Source: Fibrobacterota bacterium (GTDB lineage: Bacteria > Fibrobacterota > Fibrobacteria > UBA11236). Taken from it: a stretch of DNA of 64,000 nucleotides. Below the pieces are notes generated by a model, which had not been told where the DNA came from, ran no database searches, and saw only the letters and a program-made list of their open reading frames with translations. Numbering within the stretch: the first letter of the stretch is position 1; every line of letters begins with the position of its first letter. Position numbers and translations under genes: made by a program. The DNA lies in contig JAEKLQ010000030.1 in assembly GCA_019509785.1 (NCBI GenBank), forward strand, positions 1 to 64,000, given 5' to 3'. This document shows, in pieces, positions 24,560 to 33,942 of this stretch.

Positions 24560-25024
24560 GTGGACGATAACGTCATCATTTACGCCGACGGCGCTTGCCT
24601 GGGCAATCCCGGCCCCGGGGGGTACGGAACCGTTCTCCTCTTCCAGGACAAGCGCAAGGAATTGAGCGGTGGCTACCGCCGCACCACCAACAATCGCATG
24701 GAATTGATGGCCGCCATCGTAGGCCTGGAGGCATTGAAAGCCCCCAGCAAGGTCGTGCTGTACTCGGACTCGAAGTACGTGGTAGACGCGGTGGAGAAGG
24801 GCTGGGCCCGCGGCTGGCGCCGCAACGGCTGGCGCAAGGCCGATAAGCAGCTGGCCATGAACCCGGACCTGTGGGAGCGGCTGCTTACCCTCTGCGCGCG
24901 CCACAGCGTGCGTTTCGAATGGGTGAAGGGCCATGCCGGCAACGTGGAGAACGAGCGTTGCGACGCCCTGGCCAATGCGGCGGCCTTGCTGGAGGAACTC
25001 CAGCCCGATCCGGGGTACGGTTGA
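24560..25024 (+). CDS. rnhA: Ribonuclease HI
   Basis: A 154-residue enzyme that cuts the RNA strand of RNA-DNA hybrids, removing R-loops and primers. All four metal-binding acids are visible: Asp in [14 protein letters not shown], Glu in [10 protein letters not shown], Asp in YSDSKYV and Asp in NERCDALAN. The basic handle [16 protein letters not shown] is the one that grips the hybrid in E. coli RNase HI. Translation starts at GTG 24560. It lies 40 bases after mgtC. Confidence 0.96.
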   Translation: MDDNVIIYADGACLGNPGPGGYGTVLLFQDKRKELSGGYRRTTNNRMELMAAIVGLEALKAPSKVVLYSDSKYVVDAVEKGWARGWRRNGWRKADKQLAMNPDLWERLLTLCARHSVRFEWVKGHAGNVENERCDALANAAALLEELQPDPGYG

Positions 25025-25072
25025 TCGCGAGCTCGCGTGCTGTTTGTGCCGTCCTCAACCGAGCAAGGAAAC

Positions 25073-25777
25073 ATGGAAAAGAAAACCTATAAGTACTACG
25101 ACCTGGTGATGGCGGCCTTCGTGACCGTGCTCTTGTGTTCGAACTTCATCGGCGCAGCCAAACAGGCCGTGTTGACCTTGCCGATCCTGGGTAAGGTCAC
25201 CTTCGGGGCGGGGGTGTTGTTCTTCCCCATCTCCTATATCTTCGGCGACGTGCTGACCGAGGTGTACGGTTACGCGCGGGACCGCCGGGTGGTCTGGGCC
25301 GGGTTCGGCGCGCTGGCCTTCGCCTCCTTGATGGCCTGGGTGGTGGTCCATTTGCCCGCGGCCGATAGCGAATGGATGAAGACCTATCAGGGCCAGTTGG
25401 AAGGCGTTTTCGGCAATGCCTGGCGCATCGCGGCGGGATCGATGATCGCCTTCTGGTCGGGCAGCTTCGCGAATAGCTTCGTCTTGGCTAAAATGAAAAT
25501 CGTGACGGAAGGCAAATGGCTTTGGATGCGCACCATCGGTTCGACCTTGGTAGGGGAATTGGTGGACTCCTCCCTATTCTATTTCATCGCCTTCGGCGGG
25601 CTATGGGCCACGGGCGACGTGCTCAAGGTGGCGCTGACCCAGTACGTGTTGAAGACGGGTTGGGAAGTGGTGATGACGCCGGTGACCTACCGCGTGGTGG
25701 GGTTCTTGAAGCGGACGGAGCATGAGGATTATTACGATCGGCATACCCGCTTCACGCCGTTTACCTTGGATACTTAA
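25073..25777 (+). CDS. YhhQ-type queuosine precursor transporter
   Basis: A 234-residue protein with six membrane helices of the VUT/YhhQ family. Signature stretches are VLFFPISYIFGDVLTEVYG and WRIAAGSMIAFWSGSFANS, then GSTLVGELVDSSLFY. E. coli YhhQ imports preQ0/preQ1 for queuosine in tRNA. ATG 25073 follows AAGGA. I looked for a preQ1 riboswitch in the 49-base leader and saw none. Substrate is inferred from the family. Confidence 0.88.
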   Translation: MEKKTYKYYDLVMAAFVTVLLCSNFIGAAKQAVLTLPILGKVTFGAGVLFFPISYIFGDVLTEVYGYARDRRVVWAGFGALAFASLMAWVVVHLPAADSEWMKTYQGQLEGVFGNAWRIAAGSMIAFWSGSFANSFVLAKMKIVTEGKWLWMRTIGSTLVGELVDSSLFYFIAFGGLWATGDVLKVALTQYVLKTGWEVVMTPVTYRVVGFLKRTEHEDYYDRHTRFTPFTLDT

Positions 25778-25816
25778 GGGTGAGGCGGGTGCTGTCCGCG
25801 CGCGGCAGGGAATAAG

Positions 25817-26764
25817 ATGAATCGTAAATTCTGGATCTCGTGCCTGAAGTGGGCGCTCACCTTATTCGCCGTATTCATGATCGCGAGGAAGATCGACTTC
25901 CATGCGATCGGGCCTCTCCTGAAGCAATGCCGATGGGGATATCTGGTCCTTTCCGCGATGGCCCTGGTGGCGGGAAGCCTGCTCGTGACTTACCGCTGGA
26001 AAATATTGTGGAATCGCCCGGAGTTGGCGTTCCGCAAGTATTTGTTTTTCGTCTACATGGGGTATTTTTTCAACTCCTTCCTGCCTTCGGCCGCGGTATC
26101 GGATGCGATCCGCGTGCTCGCTTTCGGCCAAAAATACGGAAGCCTGCAACAGAACATCGGCGTGAACCTATTCGCCCGGGGAATCGGGTTCGCGATCCAA
26201 ATGGGCCTATCCGTGTTAAGCCTTATTTATTTCCGCCGGGATCTGGAGAAGTTGGATTTCTTCCGCAAAGTGAAAGTGAACTCCCTGGGCATCGTCTTGG
26301 CCGTGGCTTTCCTGATCGCCGCACTCGGGATCGTTTATTTTTTCCGCGCCCGGCTTTTCCGGCAAGCATGGGTCGTGGAAATCGTGAGGCTGCTGAAAAA
26401 CCGCCGCTTGCTTTTCCTGACGACCGTCCTCAGCGCCTTGCTCCAGTTTTCCGGCATCCTCAGTACCTGGCTGGTTTTCCTGAGCGTTTACCCGGACACG
26501 AAGCTTTGGCAGATAACCTTCTTCCTCGCCATCATCCAGATTATCCTCATCCTTCCGATCAGCTTCGGGGGCTTGGGCGCCCGCGAGTACTTGTGCATCC
26601 TGTTCTTCTCCGACATCGGGGGCATGCCGAAAGACGCCACCTTCGCCGCCAGCATATTGGGCTACCTGCCGGTTTTGACCCTGGCGCTGGCGGGCGGACT
26701 ATGGATGGCGTTCCGGAAGCAGAAGCTCGCCGGCGAGCTTCGCGCCGCCGGTAGGGCCGGGTAA
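25817..26764 (+). CDS. LPG-synthase-TM/YbhN-like flippase-domain protein
   Basis: A 315-residue protein with about eight membrane helices, related to the flippase half of MprF and to YbhN/AglD. The conserved stretch GYFFNSFLPSAAVSDAIRV corresponds to the usual NxxLPxxxGDxxR element, and LPISFGGLGARE lies near the C-terminus. Members move or help use lipid-linked substrates. It opens the glycan island and precedes the GT2 gene by about 100 bases, so lipid-linked glycan handling is a fair guess. Confidence 0.82.
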   Translation: MNRKFWISCLKWALTLFAVFMIARKIDFHAIGPLLKQCRWGYLVLSAMALVAGSLLVTYRWKILWNRPELAFRKYLFFVYMGYFFNSFLPSAAVSDAIRVLAFGQKYGSLQQNIGVNLFARGIGFAIQMGLSVLSLIYFRRDLEKLDFFRKVKVNSLGIVLAVAFLIAALGIVYFFRARLFRQAWVVEIVRLLKNRRLLFLTTVLSALLQFSGILSTWLVFLSVYPDTKLWQITFFLAIIQIILILPISFGGLGAREYLCILFFSDIGGMPKDATFAASILGYLPVLTLALAGGLWMAFRKQKLAGELRAAGRAG

Positions 26765-26861
26765 CCGCGGCCGAAAGGGCGCTTTCTTTACAGTCCCTGC
26801 ATCATCTGCTATTATCCGTCGTATCAATCAACCCCGGACATCGTTCGGCTTAGGCGAAAAA

Positions 26862-27869
26862 ATGCAGACCCTTACCTTGGCCATTCCCGCGTACAATCGG
26901 AATCGGGAAACGCGCGAGCTTTTGCAGTCCATCCTCGATGCCGGCTCCCTGCCAGATGAAGTCATCATCAGCGAAAACTGTTCGCCGGAGAGAAAGCAGC
27001 TCGCGGAAACGGCGGAGATCTACGGGAAGAAGTTCAACGAAGCCGGAGTGAAATTCTCCTACTTCGAAAACGAGAAAAACCTGGGGTACGACGGGAACGC
27101 CCGCAGCCTGTTCCGGCGCGCCACCTCGGATTGGGTCTTGCTCTTCGGGAACGATGATAAGATGCGGAAGCCCGGCGTAACGCCCGTGCGCGAATTCATA
27201 GCCGCGAACCCATCGGTACGCTTTTTCACCTGCGCCCTGGATCAATTCTACGCGGATACGGGTAAGACTTTCCACATCACCAAGCTCTTCAAGCAAGACT
27301 CCGTCGAGAAAACGGATTCCTCTTACGTATTCAGACTGGCGAGCTTCATCAGCGGCATTACCATCAACCGGAAATGGGCGCTGTCGATGGAAACGGACAT
27401 CTTCGACGGCGGCCTCTTTTATCAGGTGTACCTGAGCGCCGTCGCCTTCATCGACGGGGGCTTAGGGTACGTGGCTACCCCGATCGTCGGAGGCAGAAGC
27501 GGCAATAGCCCCGACTTCGGGGCGGCGGAATCGGAAAAGAAATTCCATACGCCGGGCCGGTTCCCCGCGGCTTCGCGGGCCAGGATGTACGCATCGGTCT
27601 TGGAGATCACCCGTTACGTGGATTCGAAATACGGTTCCCAGGTGACGCCGGGCGTCATGGTGGAATTGGACTCCAGGCAGCTTTTCCACGTTTATGAAGA
27701 ACTGCACCGTTTGCCCAGGGCGGAAATAAAGACGTTCTTTTCGGAAATGCGCAAACTGGGCATGGGGAAAACCCGGATCCACAAGGTGTTCTATTGCGCG
27801 GCGTATTATTTGCATCCCATCGCGCCCGTCCTCTTCCGCTTGGCGCGGGAAATGCGCAACCGCACGTAA
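26862..27869 (+). CDS. Glycosyltransferase family 2 protein
   Basis: A 335-residue GT-A enzyme. The nucleotide-sugar site appears at the start (LTLAIPAYNRNRETRELLQS, then EVIISENCSP) and the metal-binding acidic motif is DWVLLFGNDDKM near residues 92-103. GT2 enzymes are inverting transferases that use UDP-, GDP- or CDP-sugars. It lies next to the CDP-6-deoxyhexose operon, so it may transfer that sugar. Acceptor unknown. Confidence 0.9.
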   Translation: MQTLTLAIPAYNRNRETRELLQSILDAGSLPDEVIISENCSPERKQLAETAEIYGKKFNEAGVKFSYFENEKNLGYDGNARSLFRRATSDWVLLFGNDDKMRKPGVTPVREFIAANPSVRFFTCALDQFYADTGKTFHITKLFKQDSVEKTDSSYVFRLASFISGITINRKWALSMETDIFDGGLFYQVYLSAVAFIDGGLGYVATPIVGGRSGNSPDFGAAESEKKFHTPGRFPAASRARMYASVLEITRYVDSKYGSQVTPGVMVELDSRQLFHVYEELHRLPRAEIKTFFSEMRKLGMGKTRIHKVFYCAAYYLHPIAPVLFRLAREMRNRT

Positions 27870-27995
27870 TCGCGGACGCACCGCGCCGGCATCGTAACGC
27901 GGCCGGTGGAATGGGAAAAGGAATTCGATTTACCTACTTTCCCGGGCCTGGTTGCCATTCTCACGGAACCTCAGTTTCAAAACCGGGATGGTTAA

Positions 27996-28763
27996 GTGTT
28001 CGACAGCCTCAGGAAAACGGTAAGGCCGCTGACCAATATCGCGCGGGCGCTCATAGACATGGTCTACGCTCCCGGTCTCTATCATCTGGCGGGCCTTAAG
28101 GCGAATGGGATAATCGGCGATCCGAAAGCGGCCTCCGGCCGCGCCCTCCCGCCAAACCCCCTCGAGACCTTTTTCGATTCCCATCGTTCGGGCCCGGGCG
28201 TCTGGAAATGGCGCCACTACTTCGAGGCTTACCACACCCACTTTTCCAAATTCCGCGGAGCGCGCCCCAAGATCCTGGAGATCGGCGTCTACAGCGGAGG
28301 AAGCCTGGAAATGTGGAAGGAATATTTCGGGGCCGACTGCGAACTGTTCGGCGTAGACATCAATCCCGACTGCCGCCGATTCGAAAAGAACAATGTCAAA
28401 ATCAAGATCGCGAACCAGTCCAACCGATCTTTCTGGCGCAAGTTCCAGGAAGAGGTCGGCGGAGTGGACATCGTGATCGATGACGGCGGCCACCGGCCTC
28501 GCCAACAAAGGCCCACTTTCGAGGAGATCATCCGTTTCATCAAACCGGGCGGGATCTACCTATGCGAGGATATCCACGGGTTGCGGAATCCTTTCGCGGC
28601 TTATCTGCGGGGCATCGCCAATACCTTGAACGATAACAGTTTCAATTCCGTGCAAGCCCGGGTGAAATCCGTCACCTTTTATCCTTTCATCGCGGTGGTG
28701 GAAATCCTGGACGCGCCCCGCAAAGGATTGGTCTCGGAGAAATCCGGCGACCAGTGGATATAA
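27996..28763 (+). CDS. Class I SAM-dependent methyltransferase, MycE/cephalosporin-hydroxylase-like
   Basis: A 255-residue protein. The SAM motif is KILEIGVYSGGSLEMWKEYF, followed by the acidic strand end LFGVDINPDC and the metal-type motif DIVIDDGGHRPRQQ, as in MycE-type macrolide-sugar O-methyltransferases and cephalosporin-hydroxylase-like proteins. It likely methylates a sugar hydroxyl on the surface glycan. It starts at GTG 27996; the ribosome site is weak. It sits 126 bases after the GT2 gene and converges with the CDP-sugar operon. Confidence 0.85.
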   Translation: MFDSLRKTVRPLTNIARALIDMVYAPGLYHLAGLKANGIIGDPKAASGRALPPNPLETFFDSHRSGPGVWKWRHYFEAYHTHFSKFRGARPKILEIGVYSGGSLEMWKEYFGADCELFGVDINPDCRRFEKNNVKIKIANQSNRSFWRKFQEEVGGVDIVIDDGGHRPRQQRPTFEEIIRFIKPGGIYLCEDIHGLRNPFAAYLRGIANTLNDNSFNSVQARVKSVTFYPFIAVVEILDAPRKGLVSEKSGDQWI

Positions 28764-28791
28764 CGGCGGCGTCTTTTCGTCTTCGGTGAGG

Positions 28792-29718
28792 TCAGGGGCT
28801 CTTAGGGCTTTTACCCTGGCTCTTCCACCATTCGATGGTTTCGGCCAGGCCGGCGTCCACCGTCATCGGCGGTTTCCAACCGACTTCCCGGGTCAAGCGC
28901 CGCAGCGAGGGCAAGATTTTCGCGGGACCCGTATCCTGAAATGTCCCGAAGCGGACGTCGCCTTGGCGGCCGATGGCTTGGGCGATTTTTTCCGATAGCC
29001 CCCGGATCGAGACCGGTTCTCCGGAGCCGATGTTTATCGCGCCTTGGATCCCGCTGTCGCAAATATGCGCGAAGGCATCCGCGATGACGGCGGCCGGGAG
29101 GAAATCCCGTAGTTGGATGCCTTCGCCGCAATCCAGGCGTTCCCCCCACAGATGGGCCCGGATCAAGGCGGGAACGATGCGGACCGGCGCTTCATGGGGG
29201 CCGAACAGGTTGAATATCCGGCCCCAGGCGAATTCGATTCCCGCCGTTTTCGCGTAAGCGGCTCCGGTCAGGTAAGCGGATGACTTGGCCGCCCCGTACA
29301 AGGTGCCCGGCAGGAGGGGATCGGATTCCTCGAACGCATCCTTTCCGTTCCAATCATACTCCGCGCAACTCCCCGCGCCCACGAAGCGCTTTCCACCCGC
29401 CTCCGCGAACGCTTTCAACAGCGACAGCGTGGCGGTCAGGCAGTCCAAATTGATCGGGCTGTTCCAGAACCGGCCGGGCTCGGCGTACCAGGCGAAGTGC
29501 AGCAAATGCGTAGGACGGACGGATTCCACTACGGCTTGCGTTTGTCGGACTTCGAAGAGGTTCGCCTGATGCCAGCGGACCTGCCCCGACACGGCATCGG
29601 CCGCCGGCTTGCTGGAAAGGGCATGTACCTCGAAACCGAGGCGCTGCAACGGAACGAGGCTGTTCCTGCCCAGGAATCCGGATGCGCCCGTCACCAGTAT
29701 GCGGTTGCCGGAAGACAT
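28792..29718 (-). CDS. NAD-dependent sugar epimerase/reductase (extended SDR)
   Basis: A 308-residue extended short-chain dehydrogenase. The cofactor motif is RILVTGASGFLGRNSL, with catalytic YGAAKSS (YxxxK) near residue 146 and a Ser in VGAGSCAEYDW. It is the last gene of a four-gene CDP-sugar operon, three bases after the 3,5-epimerase-like gene. It most likely reduces the 4-keto group to give the final CDP-6-deoxyhexose. Epimerase activity is the alternative. Confidence 0.87.
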   Translation of the reverse strand: MSSGNRILVTGASGFLGRNSLVPLQRLGFEVHALSSKPAADAVSGQVRWHQANLFEVRQTQAVVESVRPTHLLHFAWYAEPGRFWNSPINLDCLTATLSLLKAFAEAGGKRFVGAGSCAEYDWNGKDAFEESDPLLPGTLYGAAKSSAYLTGAAYAKTAGIEFAWGRIFNLFGPHEAPVRIVPALIRAHLWGERLDCGEGIQLRDFLPAAVIADAFAHICDSGIQGAINIGSGEPVSIRGLSEKIAQAIGRQGDVRFGTFQDTGPAKILPSLRRLTREVGWKPPMTVDAGLAETIEWWKSQGKSPKSP

Positions 29719-29721
29719 GTT

Positions 29722-30267
29722 TTAACCGGGCGGGTCCGGAGAGAAAGCGGGGAAGGCCAGATCGCGATCCGAAACGACGGGATGGGAGATGGCGGGCCAT
29801 TCGATTCCGAAAGCCGGATCATCGAAACGCGCGCCGCGGGCGGAGGCCGGATCATAAAAAGTGGTCATTTGGTAGGCCAATTCCGTGTTGTCGCGCAGGG
29901 TGACGAACCCGTGGGCGAACCCTTCCGGGATGTAAAGCATAACGCCGTTGTCTTCATCCAGCGTTTCCCCGTGCCATTTAAGGAAGGTGGGGGACTGCGG
30001 GCGCAAATCGATCATCACGTCCCATAACGAGCCGCGCGTGGCGCGAACCAACTTGGTTTCGGCATGCGGAGCGGCTTGCCAATGCAGCCCGCGCAAAGTG
30101 CCTCGCGCGCGATTGAAGGAAGTATTGCACTGCAGGCAGGAGGGATTAAGCCCTCTCTCGGAAAACTCCCGCGCGCAAAAGGTCCGGGCGAAATGGCCGC
30201 GCGCATCGGCTTTCTTTTCCAGCTTTATCCGGAACGCGCCGGGCAGAGGCAATTCCTCGAAGATCAT
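29722..30267 (-). CDS. dTDP/CDP-4-keto-6-deoxyhexose 3,5-epimerase family (RfbC-like)
   Basis: A 181-residue cupin epimerase. The catalytic His is in GTLRGLHWQ and the family pattern VRATRGSLWDVMIDLR, then YIPEGFAHGFVTL, is intact. Family members epimerise C3 and/or C5 of nucleotide 4-keto-6-deoxy sugars. Because the upstream genes make CDP- rather than dTDP-4-keto-6-deoxyglucose, the substrate is probably the CDP form. The rfbC name is avoided for that reason. Confidence 0.9.
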   Translation of the reverse strand: MIFEELPLPGAFRIKLEKKADARGHFARTFCAREFSERGLNPSCLQCNTSFNRARGTLRGLHWQAAPHAETKLVRATRGSLWDVMIDLRPQSPTFLKWHGETLDEDNGVMLYIPEGFAHGFVTLRDNTELAYQMTTFYDPASARGARFDDPAFGIEWPAISHPVVSDRDLAFPAFSPDPPG

Positions 30268-30330
30268 TTTCCGGCGCCGCGGAAGTTCGGCAAGGGGAAT
30301 CGGCGTACGGGCATGCGGCTCATGGGCTCC

Positions 30331-31422
30331 CTATTCCGGATTCCCGAGGGATGGGAGCGTTTGATAGCGCCCGATTTGATCCAAGGTAAGGGCCCGGAGA
30401 TCGGCTCCGCGCTGCCAGCCCTGATACCAGTCGCAAGTCCATTGCAACATTTCCCCGAACCTGAGCCGGGGGCCCCAGGACAAGGCCTTTTTCGCCAGGC
30501 CGCTGTCAAGACGCAACACGCCGGCCTCGTGAGGCTGAAGGGCGTTTTCCAATTCCCAGGAAGCGCCGATCGACTTGCAAATGGCATCGGCGACGTCGCC
30601 CACCGGCCGCACATCGCTTTCCAGCGGGCCGAAATTGAAGGCCCGGGAAAAATCGGCGGCATTCCCGTGCAAACGTTCCGCCAATAGCAGGTAGCCCGAC
30701 AGGGATTCCAGGACATGCTGCCAGGGCCGCACGGCCTGGGGATAACGAAGCTTGGCCTTCCTGTCGGAAATCCGCGCGCGCACCAAATCCGGAATCAGGC
30801 GATCCGCGGAAAAGTCCCCTCCGCCGATCACGTTTCCGGCGCGCGCGGTCGCTAGGCCGGTTTTGGATCCGGAGTCCGCGCTGAAAAAGCTGCGCCGCCA
30901 CGAAGCGCACAAGATCTCGCAGGCCGCCTTGCTGCTCGAATAGGGATCGTAACCGCCCAACGGATCCCCTTCCGGGAAGGGCATTCCGCGCTCGGCATTT
31001 TCATAAACCTTGTCGGTGGTTACGACTACGATAGCCCGTACCGAATCGCAGGCCCGGCAGGCTTGGAGCAGTTCCAAGGTGCCCATGATATTGACGCGCC
31101 ACGTCTCTTGCGGAATCCGATAGGACTCGCGCACCAATGGCTGGGCGGCCAAATGGAAAACGATTTCGGGACGCGAGCCCTCCATGGTCTGGCGGAGCCG
31201 TTCGGGATCCGCGATGTCGCCGCGCATGTCGCGGCAGTCCGCGGCGACCCCGGCGAGGGTGAAGAGGTTGGGATCGGTGGAGAGCCGGGGGGCCGAGTAG
31301 CCGGTGACCTCGGCGCCCAGGGAGCGGAGCCACAGGGTAAGCCATGAACCCTTGAAGCCGGTATGGCCCGTGAGCAAGACGCGACGTCCGCCCCAGAAGG
31401 CAGGGTTCACCAGGTCTTCCAC
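30331..31422 (-). CDS. rfbG: CDP-glucose 4,6-dehydratase
   Basis: A 363-residue extended SDR. The NAD site reads [19 protein letters not shown], a form typical of RfbG rather than Rml[12 protein letters not shown] and the catalytic [12 protein letters not shown] follow. It converts CDP-glucose to CDP-4-keto-6-deoxyglucose. Its start overlaps the end of rfbF by 16 bases, and together they supply the committed steps of CDP-6-deoxysugar synthesis. Confidence 0.93.
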   Translation of the reverse strand: MEDLVNPAFWGGRRVLLTGHTGFKGSWLTLWLRSLGAEVTGYSAPRLSTDPNLFTLAGVAADCRDMRGDIADPERLRQTMEGSRPEIVFHLAAQPLVRESYRIPQETWRVNIMGTLELLQACRACDSVRAIVVVTTDKVYENAERGMPFPEGDPLGGYDPYSSSKAACEILCASWRRSFFSADSGSKTGLATARAGNVIGGGDFSADRLIPDLVRARISDRKAKLRYPQAVRPWQHVLESLSGYLLLAERLHGNAADFSRAFNFGPLESDVRPVGDVADAICKSIGASWELENALQPHEAGVLRLDSGLAKKALSWGPRLRFGEMLQWTCDWYQGWQRGADLRALTLDQIGRYQTLPSLGNPE

Positions 31423-32174
31423 GGAGCTTTGCCGCGGGCCCAGAGCTCTTCCAATAAATGCTTATCGCGCAAGGTATCCATCGGTTGCCAAAAGCCCCCG
31501 TGCCGGAAAGCCTGGAGCTGGCCTTCCAAGGCGAGTTTCTCCAAGGGCTGCTTTTCGAAAATGGTATCGTCACCCGGAATGACGTCGATCACGGAGGGCT
31601 CGAGGACGAAGAAGCCTCCGTTGATATACGCGCCTTCGCCGGTGGGCTTCTCGTGGAAACGGGTTACCGTGTCGGCCGCGAGATCGATGGCGCCGAAACG
31701 CCCCGGCGGCTGCACGGCCGTCAAGGTGGCCTTGCGCCCGTGGGCCTTGTGGAAGGCGACCAGCGCCTTCAGGTTCACGTCGCAAACGCCGTCCCCGTAA
31801 GTAAAGCAGAACGTCTCGTTATCCAGATGTTCGCGAACGCGCTTGAGGCGGCCGCCGGTCATGGTGCTCTCGCCCGTATCCACCACGGTCACCTTCCAGG
31901 ATTCCGCGTTGCTCTGATGGACCTTCATGGAGCCCGTAGCGAGATCGAAAGTGACGTCGCAACGGTGCATGAAATAATTGGCGAAATATTCCTTGATGAC
32001 GTAACCCTTGTAGCCGCAGCAAATGATGAAATCGGTATGCCCCGCTTCGGCGTAACCTTTCATGATGTGCCATAGGATGGGGCGGCCGCCCACCTCGACC
32101 ATCGGTTTCGGCTTGAGATGCGTTTCCTCGCTGATACGGGTGCCGAAACCTCCGGCCAGGATTACAACCTTCAT
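31407..32174 (-). CDS. rfbF: Glucose-1-phosphate cytidylyltransferase
   Basis: A 255-residue nucleotidyltransferase. It begins with the signature [20 protein letters not shown] then [19 protein letters not shown], which in RfbF binds CTP and glucose-1-phosphate. Later motifs [22 protein letters not shown] and [18 protein letters not shown] match the family. It makes CDP-glucose. The start ATG 32174 was chosen because the signature begins exactly there. First gene of the CDP-sugar operon, divergent from rlmN. Confidence 0.95.
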   Translation of the reverse strand: MKVVILAGGFGTRISEETHLKPKPMVEVGGRPILWHIMKGYAEAGHTDFIICCGYKGYVIKEYFANYFMHRCDVTFDLATGSMKVHQSNAESWKVTVVDTGESTMTGGRLKRVREHLDNETFCFTYGDGVCDVNLKALVAFHKAHGRKATLTAVQPPGRFGAIDLAADTVTRFHEKPTGEGAYINGGFFVLEPSVIDVIPGDDTIFEKQPLEKLALEGQLQAFRHGGFWQPMDTLRDKHLLEELWARGKAPWKTW

Positions 32175-32264
32175 GGAAAGAGCATAGGTATTTTGAGGCG
32201 ACTTTTCCATACCGCCGCGCCTGTCGATCCGGACGCCCGGGGGGAAATTAGGTAGATCCATTCC

Positions 32265-33353
32265 ATGCCTCTCACCGGCCCGGACGATATCCTGCTTTAC
32301 GACTACGACGGCCTGGTGGCCGATTTCGCGCGCCGGTTCGGCAAAGGCGAATACCATTCCGGCGCATTGTTCCGCGCCCTCTACCGCCGCGCCGAAGATG
32401 ATCCGGCTGCGTTACCCGAATTCTCCGCCAATCCGTCCCTGGCCTCCGCCGTCTCCAAGGCGTTCGGCTACCGCCTCCCGGAAATCTCTGGTCGCAGCGG
32501 CGACGGGGATACCTACAAGTTCCTCCTCAAGCTGCGGGACGGCTACGAGAGCGAATCCGTCGTCATCCCCATGAAGCAATACAAGTCCTTGTGCGTTTCG
32601 TCGCAAGTGGGATGCAAAATGGGTTGCACCTTCTGCGAGACCGCGCAGATGGGCTACCTGCGCAGCCTGGACGCGGGCGAGATCGTGGCCCAGGTAATGG
32701 TCGCGCGCCACGTGCTCAAGGAGCCCATCGAGAACGTCGTCTTCATGGGCATGGGCGAACCCATGGATAACCTGGACAACGTGCTCCAGGCCGTGCGCAT
32801 CCTTTCCGATCAGCGCGGGCTGAACATCGGGCAATCCTCCATCACCATTTCCACCGTCGGCCACGTGGACGGCATCCGCCGCCTGGCGGAGCTGGCCCGC
32901 AAGCCGCCCCCCGAGGGCTTTTCCCGCCTGCGCCTGGCGGTGAGCCTCAACGCACCCAACGACGCGGTGCGCTCGCGCATCATGCCCATCAACCGCCAAT
33001 GGCCTCTGTCCGAATTGAAAGCCGCCCTGGCGGATTTCCCCTTGCATCGCCGCGGGGATTTCCTCTTCATGGAATACGTTCTCATCGCCGGGGTTAACGA
33101 TACCCGGGAGCATGCCCGGGAGGTGGCGGAATACCTGCGAGGGCTCAAGGCCTGCGTGAATCTCATTCCCTACAATCCCCGGCGGGACTCGCCTTTCGCG
33201 CGGCCGGAGCGCGAAGCGACCGCGAACTTCTTCCATTGGCTGATGGAGGCGGGCCAGTACTGCCGGGTGCGCGGCACCAAGGGCAAGGACGCGATGGCGG
33301 CCTGCGGGCAGTTGGGGAACCGGGAGCTGAAGCGCTCCCGCAAGACCGCTTGA
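32265..33353 (+). CDS. rlmN: RlmN-type 23S rRNA/tRNA adenine-C2 methyltransferase
   Basis: A 362-residue radical-SAM enzyme. The cluster motif CKMGCTFC (CxxxCxxC) is near residue 118. The second catalytic Cys is in [10 protein letters not shown] near the C-terminus, and [16 protein letters not shown] binds SAM. RlmN methylates A2503 in 23S rRNA and A37 in some tRNAs. Cfr shares the fold but is a resistance enzyme; motifs alone do not fully separate them, though a single housekeeping-context copy favours RlmN. Confidence 0.88.
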   Translation: MPLTGPDDILLYDYDGLVADFARRFGKGEYHSGALFRALYRRAEDDPAALPEFSANPSLASAVSKAFGYRLPEISGRSGDGDTYKFLLKLRDGYESESVVIPMKQYKSLCVSSQVGCKMGCTFCETAQMGYLRSLDAGEIVAQVMVARHVLKEPIENVVFMGMGEPMDNLDNVLQAVRILSDQRGLNIGQSSITISTVGHVDGIRRLAELARKPPPEGFSRLRLAVSLNAPNDAVRSRIMPINRQWPLSELKAALADFPLHRRGDFLFMEYVLIAGVNDTREHAREVAEYLRGLKACVNLIPYNPRRDSPFARPEREATANFFHWLMEAGQYCRVRGTKGKDAMAACGQLGNRELKRSRKTA

Positions 33354-33361
33354 CCTCCGCC

Positions 33362-33904
33362 ATGGGCGCTTTCCATGATCTTGCGCGGTTGGCCTATTCC
33401 GCCGAACGCGCGGCCGCCTACGCCTACCAAGGCCACGCGGCCAGCGTACGCGACGCCTTCGAGAAAAGCGATCTCCTGCGCATCGAAAAGGAGGAGTGGC
33501 TGCACCGGGAACAGCTCGGCCGCATACTAGGCAAGCTCGGCGCGCGTCCGTCCCCGTGGTTGGAGATCAAGTACGCTTTTATCGGTAAGGCCATCGGTTT
33601 GTCCTGCCATATGATCGGAAGGTTCATGCCGATGTATTTCGCGGGCCGCCTGGAAAGCGGAAACGTGATGGAATACGTGGAGATGGAAATCCTGGCGCGC
33701 GAACACGGCATGGAGGATGAGCTGGAGTGCATCCGTGAAATGGCGCGGGTGGAGAAGACCCATGAGGTTTTCTTCCTGGAGAAGGCCCAGGAGCACTGGG
33801 CCATGGGCCTTTTCGAAAAGCTGTTCGGCTGGGGCCGCGACCGCAGCTATAACGTGCTCAGCTATGAACCGTTCGTAACCTCGAAGGAAAAGATCAGGAC
33901 CTGA
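33362..33904 (+). CDS. Ferritin-like di-iron protein, COQ7-like
   Basis: A 180-residue helical protein starting at ATG 33362, eight bases after rlmN. The ligand pattern of di-iron carboxylate proteins is visible: Glu 15 (AERAAAY), E45xxH48 (EEWLH), Glu 105 to 109 (EYVEMEIL) and E131xxH134 (VEKTH). This spacing matches COQ7/demethoxyubiquinone hydroxylase. A hydrophobic helix at 66-95 may touch the membrane. Quinone hydroxylation is possible, but no ubiquinone genes are adjacent, so the substrate is open. Confidence 0.72.
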   Translation: MGAFHDLARLAYSAERAAAYAYQGHAASVRDAFEKSDLLRIEKEEWLHREQLGRILGKLGARPSPWLEIKYAFIGKAIGLSCHMIGRFMPMYFAGRLESGNVMEYVEMEILAREHGMEDELECIREMARVEKTHEVFFLEKAQEHWAMGLFEKLFGWGRDRSYNVLSYEPFVTSKEKIRT

Positions 33905-33942
33905 GGATCGGCTTGGTCCCTGGCTTATCGGCGGATAGGCGC

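Noticed and set aside
25025-25072. preQ1 riboswitch before the YhhQ-type transporter
   Set aside because: The short leader has neither the stem with the C-rich loop nor the A-rich tail expected of preQ1-I.
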